64,000 bases of DNA from Anaerolineales bacterium (GCA_015075725.1 JABTTV010000001.1:930001-994000); one strand, 5' to 3'. Numbered from the stretch's first letter, positions 8,731 through 16,637 are shown. The notes: generated from the sequence alone by a model not told the origin. Program-made: numbers and translations.

Positions 8731-9315
8731 CTACTTTGAACGGTTTACTTGCTTATAAAACCTGCGTACCCGACTTGCCATTCTTTGGTTATGGTAGATT
8801 GGAAGCATGTCGAATATCTTATTCCAATCCAAACCGTTAGGATTGTCAATTTGATACCCGCCTCGGAGATAGAAGGTATCCAACAAGGCGCGTTCCCTGG
8901 TTGCAAAGGAGTTCTCATTATTATTTTCGACGCCCATGGGATGGGTGAGGATGGGCATCTTGATCTTCCTGAATGAGTAGACCTGTCCATCCACCTCGAT
9001 ATCGCGTGTCAAATAGGAAGCAACGCTGATCCGGGTATGGAATTGGAAGATCAGACCTTCCCGGGCAAGGATGGTCTCAAAACTTACGTAGGAAGGGGTA
9101 AATATCCGTGTAGCAAGTTCCAATTTACTGTAATTCTTATCCTTGGCGTAGAGTCCCTTTCGGATGCGATGTAGTTTTCCGCGCCGAACATAATAGCTGA
9201 GCCGGACCCGGACAGCTTGCGTACTTGGCTCTTGCCACAATAAGGCTATGTCTTCCAAGGTGAAGACGGTCTTGGGGGGTCGTAAAAGGGTCTCTAAATA
9301 CTGGCTTTTTTGCAT
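8731..9315 (-). CDS. abiEi: AbiEi-type antitoxin / transcriptional repressor
   Basis: 194 residues. The N-terminal ~60 residues form a winged helix-turn-helix (FTLEDIALLW...VRVRLSYYVRRGKLHRIRKGLYA), followed by a helical antitoxin domain (FATRERALLDTFYLRGGY). AbiEi proteins neutralise AbiEii without stable complex formation and repress their own promoter. A near-consensus promoter lies at 9357-9385 with a possible operator inside its spacer. Gene order, spacing and both protein families agree, so the pair is very likely a functional toxin-antitoxin unit. Confidence 0.87.
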   Translation of the reverse strand: MQKSQYLETLLRPPKTVFTLEDIALLWQEPSTQAVRVRLSYYVRRGKLHRIRKGLYAKDKNYSKLELATRIFTPSYVSFETILAREGLIFQFHTRISVASYLTRDIEVDGQVYSFRKIKMPILTHPMGVENNNENSFATRERALLDTFYLRGGYQIDNPNGLDWNKIFDMLPIYHNQRMASRVRRFYKQVNRSK

Positions 9316-9356
9316 GTTTCGCCTGGAAATTGGTTTAATACTAATTTCCAGTTCAC

Positions 9357-9385
9357 ATAATACAGTATTTTACTTGTGAGGTCAA
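9357..9385 (-). promoter_or_regulatory. abiE promoter with putative internal operator
   Basis: On the minus strand TTGACC, 17 bases, TATTAT, about 40 bases before the abiEi start. The -10 plus part of the spacer repeats the large-kinase promoter at 4013-4030. A partial dyad (CACATAATAC / TTACTTGTG) spans it, consistent with AbiEi autorepression. Confidence 0.65.
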
Positions 9386-9612
9386 GCGATCAGCATGGAC
9401 TTGAGGCTCTGGCAACGTTTGCCAATACAGGATGCCCTACAGTTGGAAATGATGCTCTAAGCTGTGCAGGATAAGCCGCACTATGGATACCGGCGGAACG
9501 CAGTTGTGAGCGGCTGGGATTCCGGCATGCCTGGCGGCTTTGAAAACTTAGCTAGAATTGAGTTGACTATTCCAAATGCCAATTTTCCACCACAATGAAC
9601 CTGGCGGTTAGT

Positions 9613-9684
9613 TCAATCGAGTTTTGCCAATGTAAACTTGACCAAGGCGATATTAGAAAACGCTTATGCAGTCGAGGTGGTCAT
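9613..9684 (-). repeat. Dispersed repeat, copy B (possible gene fragment)
   Basis: Closely related to copy A and in the same orientation, so the two bracket the AbiE pair. The minus frame now has an in-frame stop where copy A has Gln, followed by AFSNIALVKFTLAKLD. The plus strand offers a 52-codon frame from ATG 9595 to TGA 9753 that I regard as incidental. Confidence 0.5.
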
Positions 9685-9724
9685 GTAGAAAGTTTATCAC
9701 GAAGAACTTTTTTATTCGCTTGGC

Positions 9725-9932
9725 TCATTCAGAACCCCCCCTTTTCCGAGTGACATCTGCATACAACTCCCCTGAATTCTTGGCGATACATTTCTGGGTG
9801 GCTTAGTCGGTACGGGTCAGACCGAAGCGTTTGGAAAAGCCATATCCCCATTCGAAGTCATCCACCAGTGACCAGATCTTATGCCCGCGAACATCAATGC
9901 CTGATGCGGGTGACTGCATTGTGCTGTAGATG
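9725..9932 (-). pseudogene. C-terminal remnant of a GH1 beta-glucosidase
   Basis: The minus strand reads ASGIDVRGHKIWSLVDDFEW, then GYGFSKRFGLTRTD, a TAA stop, and ATQKCIAKNSGELYADVTR. This is the conserved C-terminal signature of family 1 glycosidases (WSL-x-DNFEW-x-x-GY-x-x-RFGL, then a Tyr and TQKR-x-PK). The stop occupies the expected Tyr, and no upstream domain is present. It is a dead fragment about 65 codons long and marks past rearrangement beside the AbiE locus. Confidence 0.8.
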
Positions 9933-9958
9933 GGTCAACTCAAATTGTCGATGCGCGA

Positions 9959-10077
9959 CTAAGTAATCGGTCGTAAGTTTTTAGAAAACAATTTTCGGCT
10001 CAAGCCGCCATCCTCGGCGGCGGGGACGCCGCCAAGAGCAAATCTTTGTAAAATTATTTTCGACAAACTACTTATCA
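9959..10077. repeat. MITE-like element with inverted ends
   Basis: GTTTTTAGAAAACAATTTT (9977-9995) and the complement of 10050-10068 match at 16 of 19 positions. Outer TAAGTA/TACTTA hexamers extend the symmetry. The centre has GC-rich arms (GCCGCC, CGGCGGC, GCCGCC). No coding capacity. It may be a miniature transposable element or a structured intergenic repeat. Confidence 0.45.
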
Positions 10078-10172
10078 TCGCATCCTGGATTTATCGCGAA
10101 CGATTGCGGATTTGACAGGCAGAGGATATTGAATCGCCGCACCTGGCGGATGCGCTGCAATACAGACCGAAG

Positions 10173-10199
10173 ATGATGAGGTAAACTTAGTCTCATCAT
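10173..10199. promoter_or_regulatory. Dyad ATGATGAG-N11-CTCATCAT before the lipoprotein gene
   Basis: A perfect 8-bp inverted repeat ending 9 bases before the GTG start at 10209. It could be an operator or a leader hairpin affecting ribosome access. Confidence 0.35.
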
Positions 10200-10208
10200 T
10201 ATCCAGTC

Positions 10209-11024
10209 GTGAAAAAAATCGTTTCCGTCCCCCTGTGCCTGTTTCTCTTCGCCTGCGCGTCTGGGAACCCACCCACTCAACTGCCAATTCGCGTTGCGCA
10301 AATTGCTGAAGGTCAATCTGTATTCATACACCTCAACATGGGCTCGGTGACCGTTCACGGCGGCGAAGAGGGGCATGTGACCGTTGCTGGTCAAACACTC
10401 TCCCCCGATCAAACCGAATATAACGTGACGACGGTGAACGATCAAATCCAGTATGTTTTCAATTACACAGGAAAGCGATCTTCCGATCCACCGGTTCATT
10501 TGGAGATTGGCATTCCAAATAATGTCTCGTTGACAATCGAGACCGACTCTGCCTCCATAATAGTGCGCGATTACACGGGCGAGGTGGAAGCAGCCTCGGT
10601 TTCGGGTGCCATTTTGATTGAAGATGTTCAAGGGATGGTGACGGCGCGTTCCAACCGCGGGGATGTGACCGTGAAGAACAATGCGGGAACAATCAGCATC
10701 GTTGGAAATTACGGCGTGTTGACTCTCGATGGCATAAAAGGGGATATTGGTGTTTCGACAATCATGGGAACGATTATCTTCTACGGCTTGATTCATGCAG
10801 GCGACAAGGTCCATCTTGAGACGGATCATGGACCTGTGGAGGCGTATCTCGATGCGGAGTCCAGCCTGACGCTCGCCGCGCAATCCACCAGCGGCGACAT
10901 GGCTTGCATGTTAGCTGGCATCAATTCATCCACGCGCTGGTGCGACGGAAAATTTGGGGCAGGCGACGGAGCGTTGCAGATTCGAACTGTGAGCGGGGCA
11001 GTCTGGATCCGGATCATGCCTTGA
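10209..11024 (+). CDS. Lipoprotein with DUF4097-like beta-helical domain
   Basis: 271 residues from a GTG start. The N-terminus is a lipoprotein signal (KK charge, then LCLFLFACAS) with the lipidated Cys at about 16. The rest is rich in beta-strand repeats of the form IVRDYTGEVEAASVSGAILI and VTARSNRGDVTVKNNAGTI, the pattern of DUF4097/DUF2807 proteins that form a stacked beta solenoid. It should sit on the outer face of the membrane. Function is unknown. It precedes the dehydrogenase by 40 bases on the same strand but has no obvious metabolic link. Confidence 0.72.
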   Translation: MKKIVSVPLCLFLFACASGNPPTQLPIRVAQIAEGQSVFIHLNMGSVTVHGGEEGHVTVAGQTLSPDQTEYNVTTVNDQIQYVFNYTGKRSSDPPVHLEIGIPNNVSLTIETDSASIIVRDYTGEVEAASVSGAILIEDVQGMVTARSNRGDVTVKNNAGTISIVGNYGVLTLDGIKGDIGVSTIMGTIIFYGLIHAGDKVHLETDHGPVEAYLDAESSLTLAAQSTSGDMACMLAGINSSTRWCDGKFGAGDGALQIRTVSGAVWIRIMP

Positions 11025-11064
11025 TACGCAATATGCGACACCAGACATTCAAGGCGGAGGAAAC

Positions 11065-12105
11065 ATGAGAAAAGAAATGCGTGCGGTGGTCTATCTCGGA
11101 CCAGAGCAAATCGAGTTGCAGAGTCTCCCCATTCCCGAGCCGAAAGAGGGAGAGCTTCTGGTCAAAGTTCGAGCGGCGACCACTTGCGGTACAGACGTAA
11201 AAACCTACCGGCGCGGGCATCCCAAATTCCCGCCGCCGTTCGTATTTGGTCACGAGTTCGGAGGGGATGTGGTGAAGGTTGGGAAAGGGGTGACGCAATT
11301 CCACGAAGGAATGCGCGTCACGGCAAACGTCTTTGCCGAGTGTGGGGAATGTTATTACTGCCAGCGCGGACAGGGAAACTTGTGCGAGAACCTGGTATAC
11401 AACTTCGGTGCGTTCGCTGAGTGCATGATCATCCCGGCTTCTATAGTGCGCAAATCAACGTTCGAGATCCCCGCTCACGTCCCCTATGCTCATGCAGCGT
11501 TGCTGGAGCCGCTAGTCACGGTGGTGCATGGCTGGCATAAGGTGGCGGTACAGCCGGGGGAAACAGTGGCAATCATCGGCGCAGGCGGACCGATCAGTTT
11601 GATGTTCATCCAGTTGTTGTTGCGCTCCGGGGCAGGGCAGGTGATCGCCATCGGTCACAGTCCGGCGCGGCTGTCGGTGGCGAAAGAACTTGGTGCAACG
11701 TATTTGGTGAATGCGAAGGAACAGGATGCGTTGACAGTAGTCCGCGAGCTGACGCACGGTTTCGGCGCGGATCTGGTCATCGAGTGCGCCGGAACCAAGT
11801 CCACATGGGAAACTTCAGTGGAGGCAGTGCGGCGGGGCGGACGGGTGCTGTGGTTTGGCGGCTTGCCAGGCGGAACAAAGGTCGCGGTGGACGCGTGCCG
11901 CGTCCACTACGGTGAGATTGACCTGCTCAACATGCATGGCGGGACGGCGGCAGAAGCGCGCGAAGCGTTCGAACTGATTGTCTCCGGGGCGGTCAATGTC
12001 GCTCCGATGTTGAGCGGGGAGGTCTCGCTGGATCAGGTGGAGCAGGCGCTGAAGCGTATGATGGCGGGTGAGGTGGTCAAAATGGTCATCAATCCCGATT
12101 TGTGA
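11065..12105 (+). CDS. Zinc-dependent alcohol/polyol dehydrogenase (MDR superfamily)
   Basis: 346 residues with the full zinc MDR signature: catalytic zinc ligands Cys41 (CGTD) and His63-Glu64 (GHE), four structural-zinc cysteines at 93, 96, 99 and 107 (ECGECYYCQRGQGNLC), Glu148, and a nucleotide-binding IIGAGGPISL near 170-179. It should oxidise a hydroxyl of a polyol or polyol phosphate with NAD(P). GGAGG at 11052 supports the ATG. It lies just upstream of the PTS operon promoter, and galactitol PTS operons carry a comparable dehydrogenase (GatD), so a phosphorylated polyol substrate is plausible (inference). Substrate cannot be read from sequence alone. Confidence 0.85.
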   Translation: MRKEMRAVVYLGPEQIELQSLPIPEPKEGELLVKVRAATTCGTDVKTYRRGHPKFPPPFVFGHEFGGDVVKVGKGVTQFHEGMRVTANVFAECGECYYCQRGQGNLCENLVYNFGAFAECMIIPASIVRKSTFEIPAHVPYAHAALLEPLVTVVHGWHKVAVQPGETVAIIGAGGPISLMFIQLLLRSGAGQVIAIGHSPARLSVAKELGATYLVNAKEQDALTVVRELTHGFGADLVIECAGTKSTWETSVEAVRRGGRVLWFGGLPGGTKVAVDACRVHYGEIDLLNMHGGTAAEAREAFELIVSGAVNVAPMLSGEVSLDQVEQALKRMMAGEVVKMVINPDL

Positions 12106-12141
12106 ACGTGTATGACATTTGTCATGACTTTGTGAAACCTG

Positions 12142-12171
12142 TTGACAGGCGCCATCCAAATACCCTATAAT
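12142..12171 (+). promoter_or_regulatory. Consensus promoter of the PTS/corrinoid operon
   Basis: TTGACA (12142-12147), 18-base spacer, TATAAT (12166-12171): both hexamers are perfect sigma70 matches. It is about 50 bases upstream of the first gene, so expression is probably strong and held down by the adjoining operators. Confidence 0.85.
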
Positions 12172-12205
12172 TCACATATGTGATTATGTATTCACAAGTG
12201 TGAAT
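12172..12205. promoter_or_regulatory. Two palindromic operators over the transcription start
   Basis: TCACATATGTGA (12172-12183) is a perfect palindrome touching the -10 box, and ATTCACA-AG-TGTGAAT (12190-12205) is a second perfect dyad. Both share TTCACA/TGTGA half-sites. They block the start region, as expected for repression lifted by inducer. The SorC-type regulator encoded at 17801 is the obvious candidate binder (inference). Confidence 0.72.
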
Positions 12206-12218
12206 ATAGGAGATTTTC

Positions 12219-13373
12219 ATGTCTGGATCATTGACGCCGCGTGAGCGCATCGCGGCCGCCTTGAACCACAAGGAACCGGACCGGGTTCCGATCACCCTGG
12301 GAGGGTCAGCCAATCACCTGACGGAGCAGAGATACGTTCTGCTTCGGAATCACTTCGGGGTGCAGGATGTGCCGCGGCGCACGCTGGTGGGCTTCTACAC
12401 CACGCCGGATTACAACCCCATCCTCGACAAACTCGGGACCGACTTCCGCTTCATCCACATCCGCCCGCCGAAAAATTATGTCGCCAATTCGATGATCGGG
12501 GAATTCCAGGAGTTTGTGGACGAGTGGGGTATCACCCACCGGTTGGTCTCCGGTTACTACGATCTGCATGGCGCGCCATTGGGCAAGGATTTGTCCATCG
12601 AAAAGATCGAGAATTATCCATGGCCCGATCCGTACGACCCAGTTCGCTTGGAGGGGGTAAAGGAGGAAGTGGAACACCTATATTACAACACCAATTTCGC
12701 CATTGTCGCGCACCGCCCGGTCTACGGCAACTTGTGGGAAATGACCCGCGCGCTGGTCGGCATGGAAAATGCCCTGCTTCTCACCGTGATGGATACGCAC
12801 ATTTTCGATTATCTGCTCGGCAAACTTGCGGAGGTGCTGGACGGTTTCTATGATGCCTTTCTCAGCGTGGTCGGACCGTATGTGCAGGTCGTTGAAATGG
12901 CGGATGATTACGGCACGAACGCCGGTCCCATGTTCAACCCGGCGGTGTATACCAAATACTTCAAGCCGCGATATAAAAAATCCATCGACATGATCAAGAA
13001 GAAAGCGCCCAACGCGAAGGTGCTGCTGCATAACGACGGCGCGATCCGAAAGTTCATCCCTGACCTGATCGAGACAGGCTTCGAGATTCTCAATCCCATC
13101 GAGGGGCATCTGCGCGGCATGGACCCGGTCGAGTTGAAACGCGACTTTGGCAAAGACCTCACCTTCCAGGGCGGCGTGGATGTGAAGACGGTTCTCAACA
13201 ACGGGAAAGTTGAAGACGTGCGCCGGGAGGTGCGCCTGCGCATCGAGCAGATGGGCGAGGGCGGCGGTTACATTCTGGCGCCTGCCCACAATTTCAGCAA
13301 CGACATCCCGCTCGAGAATATGCTCGCCTTTTTCGAAGCCGGGCACGAACTCGGAAAGTATCCATTGAAATGA
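12219..13373 (+). CDS. UroD-fold protein, methyltransferase-like (MtaA/CmuA superfamily relative)
   Basis: 384 residues of the uroporphyrinogen decarboxylase superfamily. The opening LTPRERIAAALNHKEPDRVP and the later DYGTNAGPMFNP, FIPDLIETGFEILNPI and GGVDVKTVL segments are typical of the non-heme branch, which includes corrinoid-dependent methyltransferases. A corrinoid protein at the end of the same operon supports a methyl-transfer role. Oddity: the zinc motif of MtaA-type enzymes, His-x-Cys, reads His271-Asn-Asp273, so metal binding would differ or be lost. It is the first gene after the promoter, with AGGAG before the ATG; the aldolase gene overlaps its stop by four bases. A true heme decarboxylase is unlikely in this context. 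Confidence 0.78.
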   Translation: MSGSLTPRERIAAALNHKEPDRVPITLGGSANHLTEQRYVLLRNHFGVQDVPRRTLVGFYTTPDYNPILDKLGTDFRFIHIRPPKNYVANSMIGEFQEFVDEWGITHRLVSGYYDLHGAPLGKDLSIEKIENYPWPDPYDPVRLEGVKEEVEHLYYNTNFAIVAHRPVYGNLWEMTRALVGMENALLLTVMDTHIFDYLLGKLAEVLDGFYDAFLSVVGPYVQVVEMADDYGTNAGPMFNPAVYTKYFKPRYKKSIDMIKKKAPNAKVLLHNDGAIRKFIPDLIETGFEILNPIEGHLRGMDPVELKRDFGKDLTFQGGVDVKTVLNNGKVEDVRREVRLRIEQMGEGGGYILAPAHNFSNDIPLENMLAFFEAGHELGKYPLK

Positions 13374-14026
13374 TCCTCGAAGAATTGCGCGCTCAGGTTC
13401 TGCGGACTGCCCTGCTCCTGCCGAAGTACAACCTCGTGTGGATGGCGGGAGGGACGGTCTGCGCGCGCGACCCGCAAACGGGATACATCGTCGTCACTCC
13501 CAGCGGATTGGACTACGAACGCCTTACTCCGGACGACATGATCGTCACCGATATGGATATGAATCTTGTCGAGGGTAAATTTCGCCCGTCCGTAGCGCTC
13601 AACCTGTGGGCCGGTTTCATGCGCGCCCGGCCAGACGAAATTTACGCGGTCATCCATACGCACTCTCCACATGCGACCGCGTTTTCAGTTATTCACCAAT
13701 CCATCCCTGTCATCACCGAGACAATGGCAGACTGGTTCGGGCAGTCCGTGCCGGTGACACGCTACCTGAGCGTGGAAGATCCTGAGTTTTCCACCCTGCC
13801 CATCAAAGTGATGGGGAACAGATACGCCGTCCTGCTCGGCAACCACGGACCGATCACAGTCGGCAGGACGCTCGAATACGCCCTTGAACGCGCGGTGACG
13901 CTGGAAGAAGCAGCGCGCACCTATTTCATTGCATGTGCGATAGGCAAGCCTGTCATTTTATCCAAAGAACAGGCGACTGCTTCCTTTGATTATTACCACA
14001 ACCGTTACGGACAAAAGAAACCATGA
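13370..14026 (+). CDS. Class II aldolase/adducin (FucA/AraD-like) protein
   Basis: 218 residues, the usual length for FucA/AraD. Zinc ligands are kept: His96 and His98 in HTHSPH and His159 in GNHG. The catalytic acid is not: FucA has PSSE, here PSVA (73-76), so Glu is Ala. The phosphate/substrate loop GN-x-S reads GGTV (27-30). The protein therefore keeps the zinc site but probably not standard retro-aldol chemistry; it may be an altered-specificity aldolase, an epimerase or a lyase. It overlaps its neighbours by four bases at both ends, showing tight translational coupling with the UroD-like protein and PTS IIA. Confidence 0.8.
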   Translation: MILEELRAQVLRTALLLPKYNLVWMAGGTVCARDPQTGYIVVTPSGLDYERLTPDDMIVTDMDMNLVEGKFRPSVALNLWAGFMRARPDEIYAVIHTHSPHATAFSVIHQSIPVITETMADWFGQSVPVTRYLSVEDPEFSTLPIKVMGNRYAVLLGNHGPITVGRTLEYALERAVTLEEAARTYFIACAIGKPVILSKEQATASFDYYHNRYGQKKP

Positions 14027-14487
14027 CGCTGGAATTCAACGAAGCCTTGATCGCATTCGATGTACAGGCGCAGAACGCCCGTGAAGTCATTGACCTGTTG
14101 GCGGTGAGGATGCATGCGCAGGGACTTGTCACCGCAGAGTACGGCGCGCAGACCTGGGAACGGGAACTACATCATCCCACCGGGCTGCCGACAAAGCCCT
14201 TCTGTATCGCCTTTCCCCACGCGGATTCCGAGGGAGTCCACCGATCCGCTTTAGGGGTGGCGATGATGCGTCAGCCGGTGGTATTCCAAAATATGGCGGA
14301 TCCGGATGAAGGTCTGGAGGTGAGCGTTGTCTTCATGCTGGCGAACCGTGATCCGGAGGAGCAGATCCAAACGTTGAGAAACCTGGCCGAGTTGTTCGGT
14401 CAGCCTGAAAAATTAGTTGAATTACGGGAACAAGCCAATCTGCAGGGGGTCGAATCCTGGCTCAGGCGTGAACTCCGCCTGGGTTGA
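14023..14487 (+). CDS. PTS IIA component, galactitol/fructose type
   Basis: 154 residues of the PTS EIIA type 2 fold. The phosphate-accepting His66 is in the conserved CIAFPHADSEGV. It takes phosphate from HPr and passes it to IIB. It overlaps the aldolase gene by four bases and precedes IIB and IIC, an A-B-C order like gatABC. It is a cytoplasmic protein. Confidence 0.88.
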   Translation: MTLEFNEALIAFDVQAQNAREVIDLLAVRMHAQGLVTAEYGAQTWERELHHPTGLPTKPFCIAFPHADSEGVHRSALGVAMMRQPVVFQNMADPDEGLEVSVVFMLANRDPEEQIQTLRNLAELFGQPEKLVELREQANLQGVESWLRRELRLG

Positions 14488-14596
14488 GGAATCAGGAAAT
14501 GGTTTGTTTTCGAGAAGGAGGCAGGTCGCTGGAGATGTTTCAACTGATTCATTCCGATGGTCGCGAATTTTGTATGAAAGGAGGCAGAAGGAAGAT

Positions 14597-14896
14597 ATGG
14601 GTAAATTGATCGTCGTAGCCTGCGGCGCTGGCATCAACACCTCCACGATTGCGGAGGATACGATTCGTGAGCGCATGGCAAAGGAGGGGTTTGCAGACGT
14701 GGAGGTCAAGCGAATTCTGATGGCTGACATCGAAGGCTATCTGACGCGCAGCGACCTGGTCTTAATCGTTTCGATGATGAAGATCTTCCGTACCTTCGAT
14801 GTTCCGGTCATCCAAGGCATGCCCTTCCTGATCGGCTCGCAGGAAGAAAAGAACGTACTACTGGAAAAGATTGTCGACGTAGTCAAAAGCAAGTAG
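14597..14896 (+). CDS. PTS IIB component, galactitol (GatB) type
   Basis: 99 residues. The N-terminus MGKLIVVACGAGINTSTIAE carries the phosphocysteine Cys9 in the C-G-x-G-x-x-T-S loop, and the fold matches GatB. It receives phosphate from IIA and delivers it to the sugar during transport. The start is chosen at MGKL because AAGGAGG and GAAGGAAG precede it; an in-frame upstream ATG at 14417 overlaps IIA and lacks support. Confidence 0.9.
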   Translation: MGKLIVVACGAGINTSTIAEDTIRERMAKEGFADVEVKRILMADIEGYLTRSDLVLIVSMMKIFRTFDVPVIQGMPFLIGSQEEKNVLLEKIVDVVKSK

Positions 14897-14943
14897 CCGG
14901 AGGTTTTCCGGCCACAAATAAGATCTCAATAGGAGAATACAAA

Positions 14944-16212
14944 ATGGAAATTCTACAAAACGCTGTTGCCTGGTTCCTGGGACTGGGCTCCACCGTGATC
15001 GTGCCGATCGTCCTGATCATTCTGGGTCTCATCTTCCGCGTTGGCTTTGCCAAAGCCGTGCGCGGTGGTGTCACCACGGGTGTCGGTCTGGCAGGCTTGT
15101 TCCTGGTTGTCAACCTGATCATCTCTGCCCTGCAGCCGGCCGTTCAGGCACTGGCGACCAACATGGGCATTGAGAAATCCTATGTGGACGTCAACTGGGC
15201 CGACGCAGGCATTGCCTGGGGCTGGCCAGGTGTCGCAGGACTGGTGGTTTCGATCCTGGTGATCAATGTGCTTATGGTGGTGTTGAAACTCACCAAGACC
15301 TTGTGGACGGATGTGTGGTCCTACTGGCACGGCTCCGCGTTGGCAGGCTTCGTCTGGGCGCTCACCGGCGGGAATGTGGTGTTGGGTATCGCGGCAGGTG
15401 TGCTCTACCTGGTGTTGGGCAGTCTCATGAGCGACTTGACCGCCAAGAAATATCAAGAGTTCAACGACATGCCGGGCATCGGCGTGCCTTGCGGTACGAC
15501 GGTGCAAGCCAGCCTCTTCGCCATGCCCGTGGTCTGGGTGCTGGACCGCATTCCCGGTCTCAAAGATTGGGACGCCTCCCCCGAAGGCATCAAGAAACGC
15601 TTCGGGCTGATCGGTGAACCCGCAATCCTGGGTCTCATTCTGGGCTTTATCATTGGTATCGCTGCGGGTTATAACGTCCAGCAGTGGCTCGGCTTGGGGA
15701 TGCAAGTGGCAACCATGATGGTCGTCCTGCCCCGCATGGTCTCGATCATCGCTGAAGGCATCGTGCCGATCACCATGTCCATCGTCCAGTACATGCGCGA
15801 ACGCTTCAAGGATCGCGAGATCTTCGTCGCGGTGGACTGCGCCGTCCTGCTCGGTCACCCGGCGGTAATGGCGTCCTCCGTCATCCTGTTCCCGTTGTGT
15901 GTTTTGCTGGCGGCGGTTTTGCCTGGCGTGCAAATGCTGCCCATCGCTTCGCTGGCGGTCATTCCGTTCTGGGCGGGCGCAGTGGTGCCTTATACCAAGG
16001 GTAACGTCATCAAGACCGTGATCGTAATCCTGCTCTACTCGATCCCGTTCATGTACTTCTCCACGCTGACCGTGGATTCACACACTGCCGCCTTCGAGAT
16101 GATGGGGCAGTACGGCGAGCAGATTTCACAAGGCTTGAAATTGGCTAGCTGGGATATGGGCGGCGACATCCTCGGCTTCTTCATCCAGAGGCTGTTCGGA
16201 TTGTTCAGCTAA
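14944..16212 (+). CDS. PTS IIC membrane permease, galactitol (GatC) type
   Basis: 422 residues, strongly hydrophobic, with roughly ten membrane segments. Typical GatC features are the N-terminal FRVGFAKAVRGGVTTGVGLAG segment region, the conserved loop with NWADAGIAWGWPG, and the substrate loop GIGVPCGTT with the following FGLIGEPAILG. It imports a polyol or related sugar and presents it for phosphorylation by IIB. AGGAG lies just before the ATG, and it follows IIB by 47 bases. Confidence 0.9.
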   Translation: MEILQNAVAWFLGLGSTVIVPIVLIILGLIFRVGFAKAVRGGVTTGVGLAGLFLVVNLIISALQPAVQALATNMGIEKSYVDVNWADAGIAWGWPGVAGLVVSILVINVLMVVLKLTKTLWTDVWSYWHGSALAGFVWALTGGNVVLGIAAGVLYLVLGSLMSDLTAKKYQEFNDMPGIGVPCGTTVQASLFAMPVVWVLDRIPGLKDWDASPEGIKKRFGLIGEPAILGLILGFIIGIAAGYNVQQWLGLGMQVATMMVVLPRMVSIIAEGIVPITMSIVQYMRERFKDREIFVAVDCAVLLGHPAVMASSVILFPLCVLLAAVLPGVQMLPIASLAVIPFWAGAVVPYTKGNVIKTVIVILLYSIPFMYFSTLTVDSHTAAFEMMGQYGEQISQGLKLASWDMGGDILGFFIQRLFGLFS

Positions 16213-16298
16213 ACCTACAATTAAATAGAGAGGTGGCTTCCGCTTTACTAAACTGGGCGGAAGCCATCCACTCTCCAAGGAAAGATCGAGAAGCAGAC

Positions 16299-16598
16299 AT
16301 GAAATATAAAGTTTGTGTGGTCGGCGGACATTGCTCCAACCGGGTGATGATTGTGGCAGAACAACTCACCGAATTCTTCGAGAAGCACGGACTCGATTGT
16401 CAGGTCGTCACGCACCTTGCGGCGGGCGAATACGGCTTCCCTCCGCACTCGAATCTGATCCTGCAACTGCTGCCAGCCTTCACCGAAGCGGAGGCGGGCT
16501 GTCCGGTCATCAACATCAAGCCGTTGATCGGCGATCCCATGCACCCAGCCACCCTCGAAAAAATACTGAAACAGATACGGGCTGATTACATCATGTAA
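16299..16598 (+). CDS. Second, divergent PTS IIB-like protein
   Basis: 99 residues, the same size as the upstream IIB. The N-terminal strand and loop KVCVVGGHCSNRVMIVAEQL place a Cys where GatB has its phosphocysteine, but the rest of the loop differs. The C-terminal half (CPVINIKPLIGDPMH...LEKILKQI) parallels PVIQGMPFLIG...LEKIV in IIB. It could be an alternative IIB for a second substrate, a phosphorylation-state sensor, or a repurposed paralogue. The start is chosen at MKYK; upstream codons in frame look non-coding. Confidence 0.65.
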   Translation: MKYKVCVVGGHCSNRVMIVAEQLTEFFEKHGLDCQVVTHLAAGEYGFPPHSNLILQLLPAFTEAEAGCPVINIKPLIGDPMHPATLEKILKQIRADYIM

Positions 16599-16637
16599 CC
16601 ATTCAGTATGTGCCTCAGTGACTTTATCGGAGATTGT

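Noticed and set aside
10068..10883. 271-codon minus-strand frame opposite the lipoprotein
   Set aside because: It is the shadow of the plus-strand gene, which has a signal peptide and beta-repeat pattern.
14953..15933. 326-codon minus-strand frame opposite PTS IIC
   Set aside because: His/Asp/Gln-rich composition is the usual antisense of a hydrophobic membrane protein gene.
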